Shown: positions 26,601-35,184 of the stretch, in pieces
Position numbering within the stretch: the first letter of the stretch is position 1
Layout: the number at the start of each line of letters is the position of its first letter
Source: Streptomyces sp. NRRL S-350
Lineage (GTDB): Bacteria > Actinomycetota > Actinomycetes > Streptomycetales > Streptomycetaceae
DNA length: 64,000 bases
Assembly (NCBI RefSeq): GCF_000719705.1
Contig: NZ_JOHO01000030.1
Location: forward strand, 1-64,000
Direction: 5' to 3'
Notes under the pieces: model-generated
Database searches by the model: none
The model's input: the letters and a program-made list of their open reading frames with translations, nothing else
What the model was told of the DNA's origin: nothing
Translations under genes and position numbers: made by a program

Positions 26601-27820
26601 CGGTGGAGGCCGCGGCGGAGACCGCCGGGACGGTCGTCCTCGCCGTCCAGCCCGTCGTGCCACGGCCTGCTGCCGCGGAGCCCGCCGTCCCGGAGCCGGT
26701 GGAGTCGCGGCCGGTCGAGTCGCAGCCGGTCGAGTCGGAAGGCGGCCTTCCGGAACCGGGTGCGCAGGCCCCGGGACAGCAGGCCGTCGATGCGGCGACG
26801 CCGGCGCCGTCGCCCGTTCCCGCGGCCGGCGCCGAGGCCGCCGTGCGGACCGAGGCAGACGAAACCGACGAAAGCAGCGAGCGCGACGAGCGCGGCGAGA
26901 CCGAAGCCGCCCTCGCCCCCGCGGCCGCCGTGGCCTCCGGCCCCGTGGCCGTGGAGCCCGGCCCCGCCGCCGTCGCACCGGTCGCCCGGACCACGTCCGG
27001 CCGCAGCGACAGCGACGACCTGCTCGGCATCCTCCGCTCGCCCGAGGCGCACGCTCCCCGCAACGCGCCCCGGATCCGGCTGCTCGGCCCGGTGGACGTC
27101 GCCGGTGCCCTCGGCAGCGCCGAACCCGGCGCGCTGCCCCGGCTCACCGAGCTCGCCGTCTACCTCGCGCTGCGCCCCGGCTCCGACCACCACGCCCTCG
27201 ACCACGACCTGCACCCGGGGGCCGCGCACCTCGACCCGCATCCCACCGCAGGCGACGCCAAGAGCCCGCTGCCCGGCAAACTCGCCGACCTGGCGGCCTG
27301 GTTCGGCACCTCGCCGGACGGCCTGGCCTTCCTGCCCGTCGAAGGCACCGAGGGCTACTCCTTCGCCCCCACGGTCACCTGCGACTGGGACGAGTTCCGC
27401 AGCCTCTACCGGCGCGGCATGCGCAGCACCAGCGCCACCGCTGACGCCGCGCTCGCCCACGCGCTGGCCCTGGTGCGGGGTGCCCCGTTCGCCGAGGCCC
27501 CGCCCGCGTCCTTCGGCTGGGCCGAGGCGGAGCGCCAGGACATGATCGCGGCGATCGTCGACACCGCCCACGAACTGGCCGCCCGCCGCCTCCAGTACGG
27601 TGACCACCGCAGTGCCGAGGCCGCCGTCTTCCGCGGCCTCGCCGTCGCCCCGGACGTCGAACTCCTGCACCGGGACCTGTTCTACGCCTACGCCTCGGCG
27701 GGCGCCCGGGACCAGCTCCTGCGCGCCGTCAACCGCCTGGACGCGCTCAGCCGCCGTACCGGCCGCGACCTCGACGCCGACACGGTCGCCCTGCTGAGGG
27801 ACCTGCTCGCCGGGTCCTGA
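23651..27820 (+). CDS. giant LysM and BTAD membrane protein of the Tad locus
   Basis: This protein has 1,389 residues. Residues 13-43 are Arg/Thr/Asp repeats. Three membrane segments lie at about 70-97, 125-147 and 172-192. Two LysM domains lie at about 230-296 (DSLWSIAERQLGSGERWVEI) and 350-408 (DSLSAIAQRELGDGEEW). A Pro/Ala linker and another helix (486-511) follow, then a large cytoplasmic region. The C-terminal 250 residues (RIRLLGPVDVAGAL, ELAARRLQYGDHRSAEAAVFRGLAVAP) form a degenerate bacterial transcriptional activation domain (BTAD). LysM modules would bind peptidoglycan or chitin outside while BTAD lies inside, suggesting a wall-sensing or anchoring role. It shares one base with the TadG-like gene. 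Confidence 0.86.
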   Translation: MAAPRAKDQARTARARTGRDRTGRDRTDRDRTDRTRTDRTHADRDGSGRAHAAGRRSAAPSPRPPSRGGRAGALVTALAALAALAVLLIGVPALLLYGTQAVAGMGEVAPGGIGEALTSPDDGHLFLWALVVVGWLAWACFAFSVLLEIPAQLRGRVARRIPAFGWSQRLAAGLVGSVLALLPVAGSAFAAVPELAHSPAVQAQLTPGVQRAALPAAQSAPVLTPAAEQQPTYTVRDSRPADSLWSIAERQLGSGERWVEIAKLNDGRVMEDSGVRFDADRPIQPGWDLLMPADAKPDEAKGPNAASTPAPSGDATQGAPGTAQATPPANPQADSPTAPQPGESDGSGGRHTVTVQAGDSLSAIAQRELGDGEEWPKLFEANKGVQAPDGERLTNPDVVVPGMVLTVPGAAAAPAPAPAPVPAPVPAPEQAPAPAPAPAPAEGQAPAPASQAPATQAPATQAPAPGAPQSAPAPAPAAHADPAPSGDYTVALTASTVGVLLAAIMVGTVAHKRGTQQRARRPRHRIAMPGVAAAAFENELMARQDQAGLELLDRALRTLARNTVRGGKRLPAIVAARITPGHTVELHLSGPATPIAPFRAAHAANVWWCSAESGEMLSAAQARKTAAPYPALVTLGTSPDGSVVLADLEAVRLLHLSGHPDDARDVLRTLAVELAHSPLADRLHLHLVDLAEEVPISGPAAERVHRHATLEAALAALGPRTAKARATLVAAEAASPRDARSRGQADEAWTPEIVLCAHQPGGDIPAELGRLLDARPRTCVAVITRAPERGTGPVARWTLPTSGQAAIPGLHLTVELQRLSGPQYDQVAELLRVADDTTQHPAPAWTLDGPEDTDTTELPRAVPVLAAVGAPGGADEEGAGAAAGPRLLARVIGTGASPFAGTDPVTPLPGPVPGPTSVPVGPARFAVNGQGRQAAADETTRDLRRPSAPDGTGEEPGRSAGEDAEGIGGEGIGGEAVAEAAAEAVEAAAETAGTVVLAVQPVVPRPAAAEPAVPEPVESRPVESQPVESEGGLPEPGAQAPGQQAVDAATPAPSPVPAAGAEAAVRTEADETDESSERDERGETEAALAPAAAVASGPVAVEPGPAAVAPVARTTSGRSDSDDLLGILRSPEAHAPRNAPRIRLLGPVDVAGALGSAEPGALPRLTELAVYLALRPGSDHHALDHDLHPGAAHLDPHPTAGDAKSPLPGKLADLAAWFGTSPDGLAFLPVEGTEGYSFAPTVTCDWDEFRSLYRRGMRSTSATADAALAHALALVRGAPFAEAPPASFGWAEAERQDMIAAIVDTAHELAARRLQYGDHRSAEAAVFRGLAVAPDVELLHRDLFYAYASAGARDQLLRAVNRLDALSRRTGRDLDADTVALLRDLLAGS

Positions 27821-27845
27821 GGGCCGCGAGGCGGGAACTGACCTG

Positions 27846-27885
27846 CCGCGGCCGCGTGGCACCGACGGATGCCACGCGGCCGCGG
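27846..27885. terminator. bidirectional hairpin terminator after the Tad locus
   Basis: A perfect 16-bp stem (27846-27861 with 27870-27885) and an eight-base loop start 25 bases after the LysM/BTAD stop codon, in a convergent gene junction. Confidence 0.75.
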
Positions 27886-28006
27886 CGCGTCGTTGTCAGG
27901 CGTCAGCGTCCGCGACCTCCCGGTCCCATCGTGGGCCGCTGCGCACGGCTCGACGCCTCGGGCCGCCCGGTGGTCCGTCCTCGGGCCCCGGTCTGAGGGT
28001 TCGGTC

Positions 28007-28546
28007 TCAGACGGTGCGCAGCCAGGCGGCCAGAGCGGTGAAGTCCGCTTCGGTGAGGCCGCGTCGGGGATCGACCCGGTGGAGGAGGGTGCGGGCCGGA
28101 GAGTGGGCCGCGACCCACCGGCGGTCCGCCTCGGTGATCTCGTCGTCCACCCACGCGAACGGACGCCCGGCGGCCCAGGCGACCAGTGCGCGGGTCTTCC
28201 AGTGCACCCCGAGCGGGGCGTTCGCCTCGTCCACCGGCTCCTCGTCGACCGGATCCTCGTTCACCGGCCAGTCCACGACGGGCAGTTGCGGCAGGCCGAG
28301 CCACGGCGCGAGGCACGCGTTGGCGTCGTCCAGCCAGGTCGTCGCCCACACCAGGTCGCACGGCAGGCCCAGCAGGCGCGGCCCCCAGGCGGGGTCGGCG
28401 CGGGCCACCAACGGGTTGCCGCCGGGGGAGGTTCCGGCGCGGGAGGGGCCGCCGTAGGTGGGGTAGCCGCCCGGGGGAGGGGCCCCGAAGGGGATGAGCG
28501 GGCCGTCCACGTCGAGGAACAGCAGGGGACGGCCGGGAACGGTCAT
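28007..28546 (-). CDS. HAD-superfamily-like protein
   Basis: This 179-residue protein begins MTVPGRPLLFLDVDGPLIPFG, giving the DxD nucleophile motif of HAD phosphatases. CDLVWATTW matches the family's second motif (Ser/Thr at the strand end) and AWVDDEI supplies the acidic motif near the C-terminus. Similar small HAD proteins of unknown substrate are common in streptomycetes. It is divergent from the next gene. Confidence 0.8.
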   Translation of the reverse strand: MTVPGRPLLFLDVDGPLIPFGAPPPGGYPTYGGPSRAGTSPGGNPLVARADPAWGPRLLGLPCDLVWATTWLDDANACLAPWLGLPQLPVVDWPVNEDPVDEEPVDEANAPLGVHWKTRALVAWAAGRPFAWVDDEITEADRRWVAAHSPARTLLHRVDPRRGLTEADFTALAAWLRTV

Positions 28547-28718
28547 GATCGCACCATAGCGGGCATCACGGGTGGTGTGGCGTGCCGATCGGAGACCCGG
28601 CCTGGATAGGGTGCGCGGGGATCTCGTAGGGTGGCGCGCACGGAGTGTGGTGGCAAGCACCACGCAGGCAAGGGCATCAGACGCCGCGGGAGCGGCGGGG
28701 CGGGGCGGTGACCAAGAG

Positions 28719-31196
28719 ATGGCGGAGACCACAGCGGGTCCCGGAGGTCCCGACCCGGCAGCGGATCCGGGCCCGTGGGACGCCGTACCGCCACCCCCGC
28801 GCGTTCCGTCCGAGGAACACCCGCCAGGCCCGGCCGCGCTCTACGAGCCGCCGCCCACGCCTCCGGTCGTGCCCGCTCCGGCAGCTGTTCCCGCTCCTGC
28901 GCCGGTGACTGCCGCGGCGCCCGTGACTGCCGCGGCGCCCGTGACCGCGCCGCCTCCCGTGACCGCCCCCGTGTTCGTGTCGGCCGCCGCGCCGCCGTCC
29001 GGCCCGCAGCCGGTCGGGCATCAGCCCGCGCAGGCGCCCACGCCGCCGTCCGCGCCCCCCGTCGCGCCGCCGGTCCCACCCACCGGGTGGACCCTCACCG
29101 GTCTTCCGGCAGCAGGCCCGGCAGGCCCGGCGACGCCGCCGCCGTTCCCCGCCGCGGGCGGGCTGCCGGGTGGCGCACCGGGCGCCGCCGTCGCCGGTGC
29201 GGGCGGGCTCGGTGCCGCGCCGCGCGGGCGGATCCTGGTGATCGAGGGCGGGTACGGCAACTCCGGCCGCCGTACCTGGGGCCGGGGCGGCCCGGCGCAG
29301 GCGCCGGTCCTCTCGGCCATGCTCGCCGCCGTCTCCCCGCAGGTGCTGCTCGCCGCCGACGCGGTGGACGCCGTCCACCTCCCCGGCGCCAGCGACCCGC
29401 ACACCGTCCTCGCCCACCTGCGCGCCGCGTCCCGGCACCCGGGGCCGCTGCTGGTGCACGTGGGCGGCCACGTGGTCGCCGACAAGCGGGGCGGCCAGCT
29501 CCAGCTGACCCTGCGCGACGCCAAGCAGGACGGCCTGCCCTGGCAGGCCGTCGCCGCCGAGCTGAGCCACCGTCCGGCCGAGTGGCAGACCCTCGTCATC
29601 GCCGACCTGAGCGCCGACCAGAACGCCTGGCCGTACCTCCAGGGCACCGTCTCACCGCTCAGCGAGGGCATTCCGCTGTGGGCGGTCGTCAGCCCGGACC
29701 CGGAGCAGATCGGCACCTTCACCCGCGCCCTGATCGAGGCGCTGCACGGCGGGCGCCCCGGCGCGGGCGATGTGCTCGCGCCCGAACAACTGCGGCAGCA
29801 GGTCTACTCGGTGTTGCGGCCGGACGTGGTCATCCTGGCCACCCACGCGCCGGACCGCCCGTTCTTCCGCAACACGGCCCGGCGCGGCGACGCCCTGTCG
29901 GCCGAGACGCCGCAGCCGACGGAGACGGCGTCGACCCCGGACGCGATGCCGGTGACGCCGGTGGCGGACGCGGTGCCGGCCATGGACCCGACGCAGTTCC
30001 CGCCGCCCGCGGCGCCGGTGTTGCCGCGCCAGACGCGGCCCGCGGACGGCACCGCCACCCGGTCGGTGACCGCCCCGCCCACTACGGCCGCGACGGCCAC
30101 CGACGGCGGCCCGGTCAGCCTGGTCAAGCCGGGGGTGCCGCCGACCCCGCCCCGCCCGGCCCGCCCGGTCAGCCTGGTGAAGGTGGCCGAGGTGGTCGAG
30201 GTGGCCGAGGTGGCCGAGGTGGTCGAGGCGGTCGCCGGACCGGGCGTGACCCTGCGCAAGACCGCGCCGGCCGCCGTCGTGCCGGAAGACGGCACGGAGA
30301 CGGTCACCTCGTCCGACCCGGCCTCGTCCGTGACCGCCGTTTCCGAGGCCGGCAAGCCCACGGCCGGAGTCACGCTCCTGAAGGGCGGTGGCGCGAAGGC
30401 CGAGGACGTCCTCATCGAGGATGAACTCCCGCAGGCGGAGGCGACGGCGTCCGGAGACGTCGTGGACGTTGAAGCCGCCGTGGACGCCGCCGAGGACGTG
30501 GCAGAGCCCGCAGGGCCGGCGGAGGCCGCCGAGGAACCCGAGGACGCCGTCCCGGCCGATGCCGTGCCCGCCGAGGTCGCGTCTGCTGACGCTCCGTCGG
30601 CCGATGTCACGCCGCAGGACGACGTGCCCGCCGCCGAGGCCCCGGCCGACGCGCCGCCCGCTTCGGCGGAGGTAGCGGCCGAGACGCCCGCCGATGCGCC
30701 TGCCGATGCGCCCGCCGATGCGCCTGCCGAGGCCCCAGCCGATGCGCCGGAGGCCGGCCTGCCCCGCCCGGACTACCGCGAGATCATCGGACGGATCGTC
30801 CGCAGCGCCGATGCCGGGGACCACGCTGCTGCGACCGACCTGGCGTTCGCCCTCGAACTGGAGGCGATCGCTGAGCACGGAGCCGTCTCCGAACCGGTTC
30901 TCCAGGTCCGCCAGGTCCGGGCGCACGTGTGTCGGCTGGCGGGCCGCCCGGCCGAGGCCGCGGACATCTACCGCGAGGTGGCCCTGACGCTGCTCCGTTC
31001 GCAGGGCCCGGACCACCCGGAGACCCAGCAGGCGGCCACCAACGCCGAGGCATGCTGGCGTTCGATCACCGATCGGGCGGAGGCCATCCGCATCGCCCCG
31101 GAGATCATCGAGCTGCGCGCCTATCTTCCGGGTCCTGAGGGCCGGAAGCTGCGCGCCGCCGAGCGCTACCTCGCCCAACTGGCCGCCACCGGCTGA
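28719..31196 (+). CDS. caspase-like-fold protein with disordered arms and TPR-like tail, second paralogue
   Basis: This protein has 825 residues. The first 165 are Pro/Ala-rich. From residue 170 a globular domain starts RGRILVIEGGYGNSGRR. Its strand LLVHVGGHVVADKRGG keeps His251, while the later strand VIADLSAD has Asp296 with Ser298 where a caspase would have Cys. The segment from RAASRHPG onward aligns well with RDAAQHPG in the protein at 13380-14234. Residues 400-680 are acidic and disordered with VAEV and DAPA repeats. The last 140 residues look like TPR helices (AAATDLAFALELEAIAEHG, GRPAEAADIYREVALTLL). The ribosome site before the ATG is weak. A scaffold role near the Tad machine is conceivable. 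Confidence 0.72.
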   Translation: MAETTAGPGGPDPAADPGPWDAVPPPPRVPSEEHPPGPAALYEPPPTPPVVPAPAAVPAPAPVTAAAPVTAAAPVTAPPPVTAPVFVSAAAPPSGPQPVGHQPAQAPTPPSAPPVAPPVPPTGWTLTGLPAAGPAGPATPPPFPAAGGLPGGAPGAAVAGAGGLGAAPRGRILVIEGGYGNSGRRTWGRGGPAQAPVLSAMLAAVSPQVLLAADAVDAVHLPGASDPHTVLAHLRAASRHPGPLLVHVGGHVVADKRGGQLQLTLRDAKQDGLPWQAVAAELSHRPAEWQTLVIADLSADQNAWPYLQGTVSPLSEGIPLWAVVSPDPEQIGTFTRALIEALHGGRPGAGDVLAPEQLRQQVYSVLRPDVVILATHAPDRPFFRNTARRGDALSAETPQPTETASTPDAMPVTPVADAVPAMDPTQFPPPAAPVLPRQTRPADGTATRSVTAPPTTAATATDGGPVSLVKPGVPPTPPRPARPVSLVKVAEVVEVAEVAEVVEAVAGPGVTLRKTAPAAVVPEDGTETVTSSDPASSVTAVSEAGKPTAGVTLLKGGGAKAEDVLIEDELPQAEATASGDVVDVEAAVDAAEDVAEPAGPAEAAEEPEDAVPADAVPAEVASADAPSADVTPQDDVPAAEAPADAPPASAEVAAETPADAPADAPADAPAEAPADAPEAGLPRPDYREIIGRIVRSADAGDHAAATDLAFALELEAIAEHGAVSEPVLQVRQVRAHVCRLAGRPAEAADIYREVALTLLRSQGPDHPETQQAATNAEACWRSITDRAEAIRIAPEIIELRAYLPGPEGRKLRAAERYLAQLAATG

Positions 31197-31204
31197 CGCG
31201 TGCC

Positions 31205-31367
31205 ACAAGCCGGGTAGCAGAAGCCGGAAGCCGGAAGCCGAAAAGACGAAAGTCAGCGGACGGACAACAGGTAACGGGTAGCGGGTAACAGAAAACAGCG
31301 GACAGATAACAGATTTCGAAATCTGTTATCTGTCCGCTGTTACTTGTCAGCCGTTACGCGGTCAGCG
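31205..31367. repeat. palindromic heptad element B with a 48-bp perfect palindrome
   Basis: The core CAGATTTCGAAATCTG (31310-31325) lies in an exact 48-bp palindrome (31294-31341). Heptads continue outward on both sides: TTATCTG, TCCGCTG, TTACTTG and TCAGCCG to the right. About fifteen run to the left on the opposite strand, ending in GGCTTCC copies. The array fills nearly the whole gap between two convergent genes and reaches into the sedolisin stop codon. Confidence 0.93.
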
Positions 31368-32732
31368 ACCGGCGATCGCGTGCACGAACTTCGAGGCGTC
31401 GATGGTGCCCAGGCCGCTGGCGAGGTCGTAGCCCGCCGTGGCGTTGTAGCCGGTGACACCGTTCCAGCCGTTGTCGCCGTCCTTCACGTCCACGATGCCG
31501 CTCCACTGGCTCGGGAGCAGGCTCAGGCCGTACAGGCGCCAGTTGAGCTGGCCGAGGCGGTGGCCGGCGAGCTGGTCGGCGAGGGCGACGACACCCGAGA
31601 AGATCGGGGTGGCCTCGCTGGTGCCGCCGGTGAGGTGCCAGCCGACCGCGGTCGGGTCGTAGGACTCGTAGGTCCAGGCCCCGCCGTCGACCGCCGCGCT
31701 CATGCTGATGTCGGGCGTGCCGCGGTGGTTGCCGGTGACGTTGGCGACGCCCGCCTGGTACCACGGCCGCTCGAAGATGCCGGAGACGCCGCCGCCGCCG
31801 GCGCCGGACTGGTCGTGCCACACCTTGTCGGCCGCGGTGCGCTTGCCGGAGTCGTCCAGCGTGAGCTGGGTGCCGCCGATGGAGGTGACCAGCGGGTCCG
31901 AGGACGGCCAGGAGTTGACCTTGTACGGGTAGAGGTCGGTGCCGTTCTCCTTCGCGTCGGTGGCACCGTTGTCGCCGGACGCGGCGAGCACCGTCACGTT
32001 GCGGTCGGCGGCGGCCTGGAAGGCGTAGCGCAGGTCGGTCAGGGACTTGAAGTCGCCCTTGTCGTACCCGGGGAAGGTGTTCTCGGTCGCGCCGAAGCTC
32101 TGCGAGATGACGTCGCCGCGGCCGGACTTGATGAGGGCCTTCTCGGCGTCCATCATCTCGGGCAGGCCGGTGGTGCCCTCGGTCTCGGCGACTCCGGTCT
32201 CGACCAGGACGATGTGCGCGTCGGGGGCGACCGCGTGGGCGTACTCGACGTCCAGGGTGGTCTCGCCGGCCCAGCCCGTGTGGTCGGGGTTCTTCGGGTC
32301 GAAGACGGGGACGTTGCCCCACTTGACCACCTCGACGTTGGTGTCCGGGATGCCCCACTGCTTGTCGAAGACCTCCAGGTCGTGCTGGATGGTCGGCGAG
32401 CCGAAGGAGTCGACGATGACGATCGTGCGTCCCTTGCCGGTGATCCCCTGGTCGTACAGCGGGTTCAGGTTGTAGGCCGCGCGGTACTGCAGCGGGGAGT
32501 AGCAGTGGAGGCCGATCTGGCTGACGCACTGGGTGGTGGTCAGCGGGGCGGGGCGCGCCTGGGCGTTGTGGTGCCCGAAGGAGGCGGGGCGGACGTGGAC
32601 GCCCGTGAGGTCGTGCGAGGGGGCGGCGGTCGCGGCGCCGGCGGCCGGTACGGCGATGGTGCCGGCGGTCAGAGCGGTGGCTCCGACGGCGAGCAGAGCC
32701 AGGGCGCGGCGGAGGGGAGCGGGGCTGCCCAT
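31362..32732 (-). CDS. S53-family serine-carboxyl protease (sedolisin/kumamolisin type), secreted
   Basis: This 456-residue protein starts at an ATG with AAGGAG six bases upstream. The signal peptide is 1-33 (ALTAGTIAVPAAGA). The catalytic domain shows Glu157 and Asp161 in GETTLDVEYAHAVAPD and Ser372 in GGTSEATP, the serine-carboxyl triad. DVISQSFGATE contributes the oxyanion region and ASGDNGATD follows. The large N-terminal activation propeptide typical of sedolisins is nearly absent: only about 45 residues precede CVSQIGLHCYSP, as in other short streptomycete members. It is an extracellular peptidase, probably active at acid pH. Confidence 0.9.
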   Translation of the reverse strand: MGSPAPLRRALALLAVGATALTAGTIAVPAAGAATAAPSHDLTGVHVRPASFGHHNAQARPAPLTTTQCVSQIGLHCYSPLQYRAAYNLNPLYDQGITGKGRTIVIVDSFGSPTIQHDLEVFDKQWGIPDTNVEVVKWGNVPVFDPKNPDHTGWAGETTLDVEYAHAVAPDAHIVLVETGVAETEGTTGLPEMMDAEKALIKSGRGDVISQSFGATENTFPGYDKGDFKSLTDLRYAFQAAADRNVTVLAASGDNGATDAKENGTDLYPYKVNSWPSSDPLVTSIGGTQLTLDDSGKRTAADKVWHDQSGAGGGGVSGIFERPWYQAGVANVTGNHRGTPDISMSAAVDGGAWTYESYDPTAVGWHLTGGTSEATPIFSGVVALADQLAGHRLGQLNWRLYGLSLLPSQWSGIVDVKDGDNGWNGVTGYNATAGYDLASGLGTIDASKFVHAIAGR

Positions 32733-32876
32733 GGAACTCCTTGGGACGCAGGGCCCGACCTGGTCCGGTCGGGTCGGTTGGGCCATCCCATCGAGTGCCA
32801 CATGATCATGCCATAGTCATTTGGTGGGGTCATACGATCAAGGTCATGGTCATGCTCGGCCACGAGAAAAGGTAAA

Positions 32877-32916
32877 GGCCGTCCCAGGTGAAGGTAACCC
32901 TGCACCTGGGACGGCC
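32877..32916 (-). terminator. hairpin downstream of the short-chain dehydrogenase gene
   Basis: A perfect 14-bp stem (GGCCGTCCCAGGTG with its complement) has a 12-base loop. A second small palindrome, GATATTC/GAATATC, lies nearby at about 32935-32951. Both are in the 280-base gap between the dehydrogenase stop and the sedolisin start. The rest of that gap has several GTCAT/CATGATCATG motifs of unknown meaning. Confidence 0.65.
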
Positions 32917-33014
32917 ATCTGATGACACGTCAGTGATATTCAATGAATATCAAGCGTATCCACTGGGGGCCGGTCGGTTCAACCAGGACCCCTGGAAATT
33001 CCGGATCACCCGGA

Positions 33015-33773
33015 CTATCGGGCCCCGCCGTTGACGTACAGGGTCTGCCCGCTGACGTACGAGGCGTCCTCGCTCGCCAGGAAGGCGACCACCGACGCCA
33101 CCTCCTCCGGCTGCCCGACCCGGCGCAGCGGCGTCCGGGCGGCGACCTCGGTCTGGTGGTCCTCGGCGGTGCTGCCGACCCGCTCGGCGGTGGCCGCGGT
33201 CATGGCGGTGGCGATGTACCCGGGGGCGACGGCGTTGACGTTGATGTTGAACGGCCCGAGCTCGATCGCCAGGGTCGCGGTGAGGCCCTGGATGCCGGCC
33301 TTGGCGGCCGCGTAGTTGGCCTGGCCCCGGTTGCCGAGGGCGGAGCGCGAGCTGAGCGAGACGATCTTCCCGTACTTCTGCGCCACCATGTACTTCTGCG
33401 CGACGTGGCTGCAGTTGTACGCGCTGGTCAGGTTGACCGTCAGCACCGCGTCCCAGTCGGACTTGGGCATCTTGAAGAACAGGTTGTCCCGGGTGATCCC
33501 GGCGTTGTTGACCAGGATGTGCAGACCGCCGAGATCGGCCGCGACCTGCGCGAACACCGCGTCGACGGCGTCGTAGTCGGCCACGTCGCAGCCGTACGCC
33601 CGGGCGGTGCCGCCCTTGGCGGTGATCTCGGCGACCGTCCCGGCGGCCCGCTCGGCACTGAGGTCGACCACGGCGACCGCCGCGCCCTCCTCGGCCAGCA
33701 GCCGGGCGGTGGCCGCCCCGATGCCCTGTGCCGCGCCGGTCACCACGGCGACCTTCCCCGCGAAACGCCCCAT
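33015..33773 (-). CDS. short-chain dehydrogenase, 3-oxoacyl reductase (FabG-like)
   Basis: This 252-residue SDR starts at an ATG with AAGGAG six bases upstream. The cofactor motif is TGAAQGIG, then NNAG, catalytic Ser in VSLSSRSALG and YAAAK with Tyr and Lys. It probably reduces 3-oxoacyl-CoA/ACP or oxidises 3-hydroxyacyl-CoA with NAD(P). It follows the thiolase gene on the same strand, with repeat element C between them. The three genes together look like a short fatty-acyl or hydroxyacyl degradation set. Confidence 0.92.
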   Translation of the reverse strand: MGRFAGKVAVVTGAAQGIGAATARLLAEEGAAVAVVDLSAERAAGTVAEITAKGGTARAYGCDVADYDAVDAVFAQVAADLGGLHILVNNAGITRDNLFFKMPKSDWDAVLTVNLTSAYNCSHVAQKYMVAQKYGKIVSLSSRSALGNRGQANYAAAKAGIQGLTATLAIELGPFNINVNAVAPGYIATAMTAATAERVGSTAEDHQTEVAARTPLRRVGQPEEVASVVAFLASEDASYVSGQTLYVNGGAR

Positions 33774-33792
33774 GTGAACTCCTTGGAAGAGT

Positions 33793-33899
33793 GTGAAGAC
33801 GGCCGACGGATGACAGATTTCATCATCTGTCATCTGTCATCTGTCATCTGTCAGCCGTCGGCTGTTGCCTACTGCCCACTGCCTACTGCCGTACTGCTG
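33793..33899. repeat. palindromic heptad element C with expanded TCATCTG run
   Basis: The core is degenerate on one side (CAGATTTCATCATCTG, 33814-33829). To the right come three exact TCATCTG words, TCAGCCG, TCGGCTG and then a CTGCCTA/CTGCCCA run. To the left, on the opposite strand, come TCATCCG and TCGGCCG. The arm GCCGACGG can pair with CCGTCGGC, with extra heptads bulged on the right. It lies between the thiolase stop and the dehydrogenase start. Confidence 0.88.
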
Positions 33900-33939
33900 C
33901 CCTTCGGCCCGCTGTCCGCCGCCGGTCACCCGCCCGCGG

Positions 33940-35139
<1,200 letters not shown>

Positions 35140-35184
35140 GTCGTCGGGCTCCTTGTGAGGTGGGCGGGGATGCTCTTGCGGGGG

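Noticed and set aside
31205..31367. CRISPR array
   Set aside because: The repeat unit is 7 nt with no spacers and the centre is a perfect palindrome; no cas genes occur in the window.
33015..33833. A 20-residue longer start for the short-chain dehydrogenase inside repeat element C
   Set aside because: The ATG at 33773 has AAGGAG six bases upstream and begins exactly at the conserved SDR start; the extension is translated repeat.
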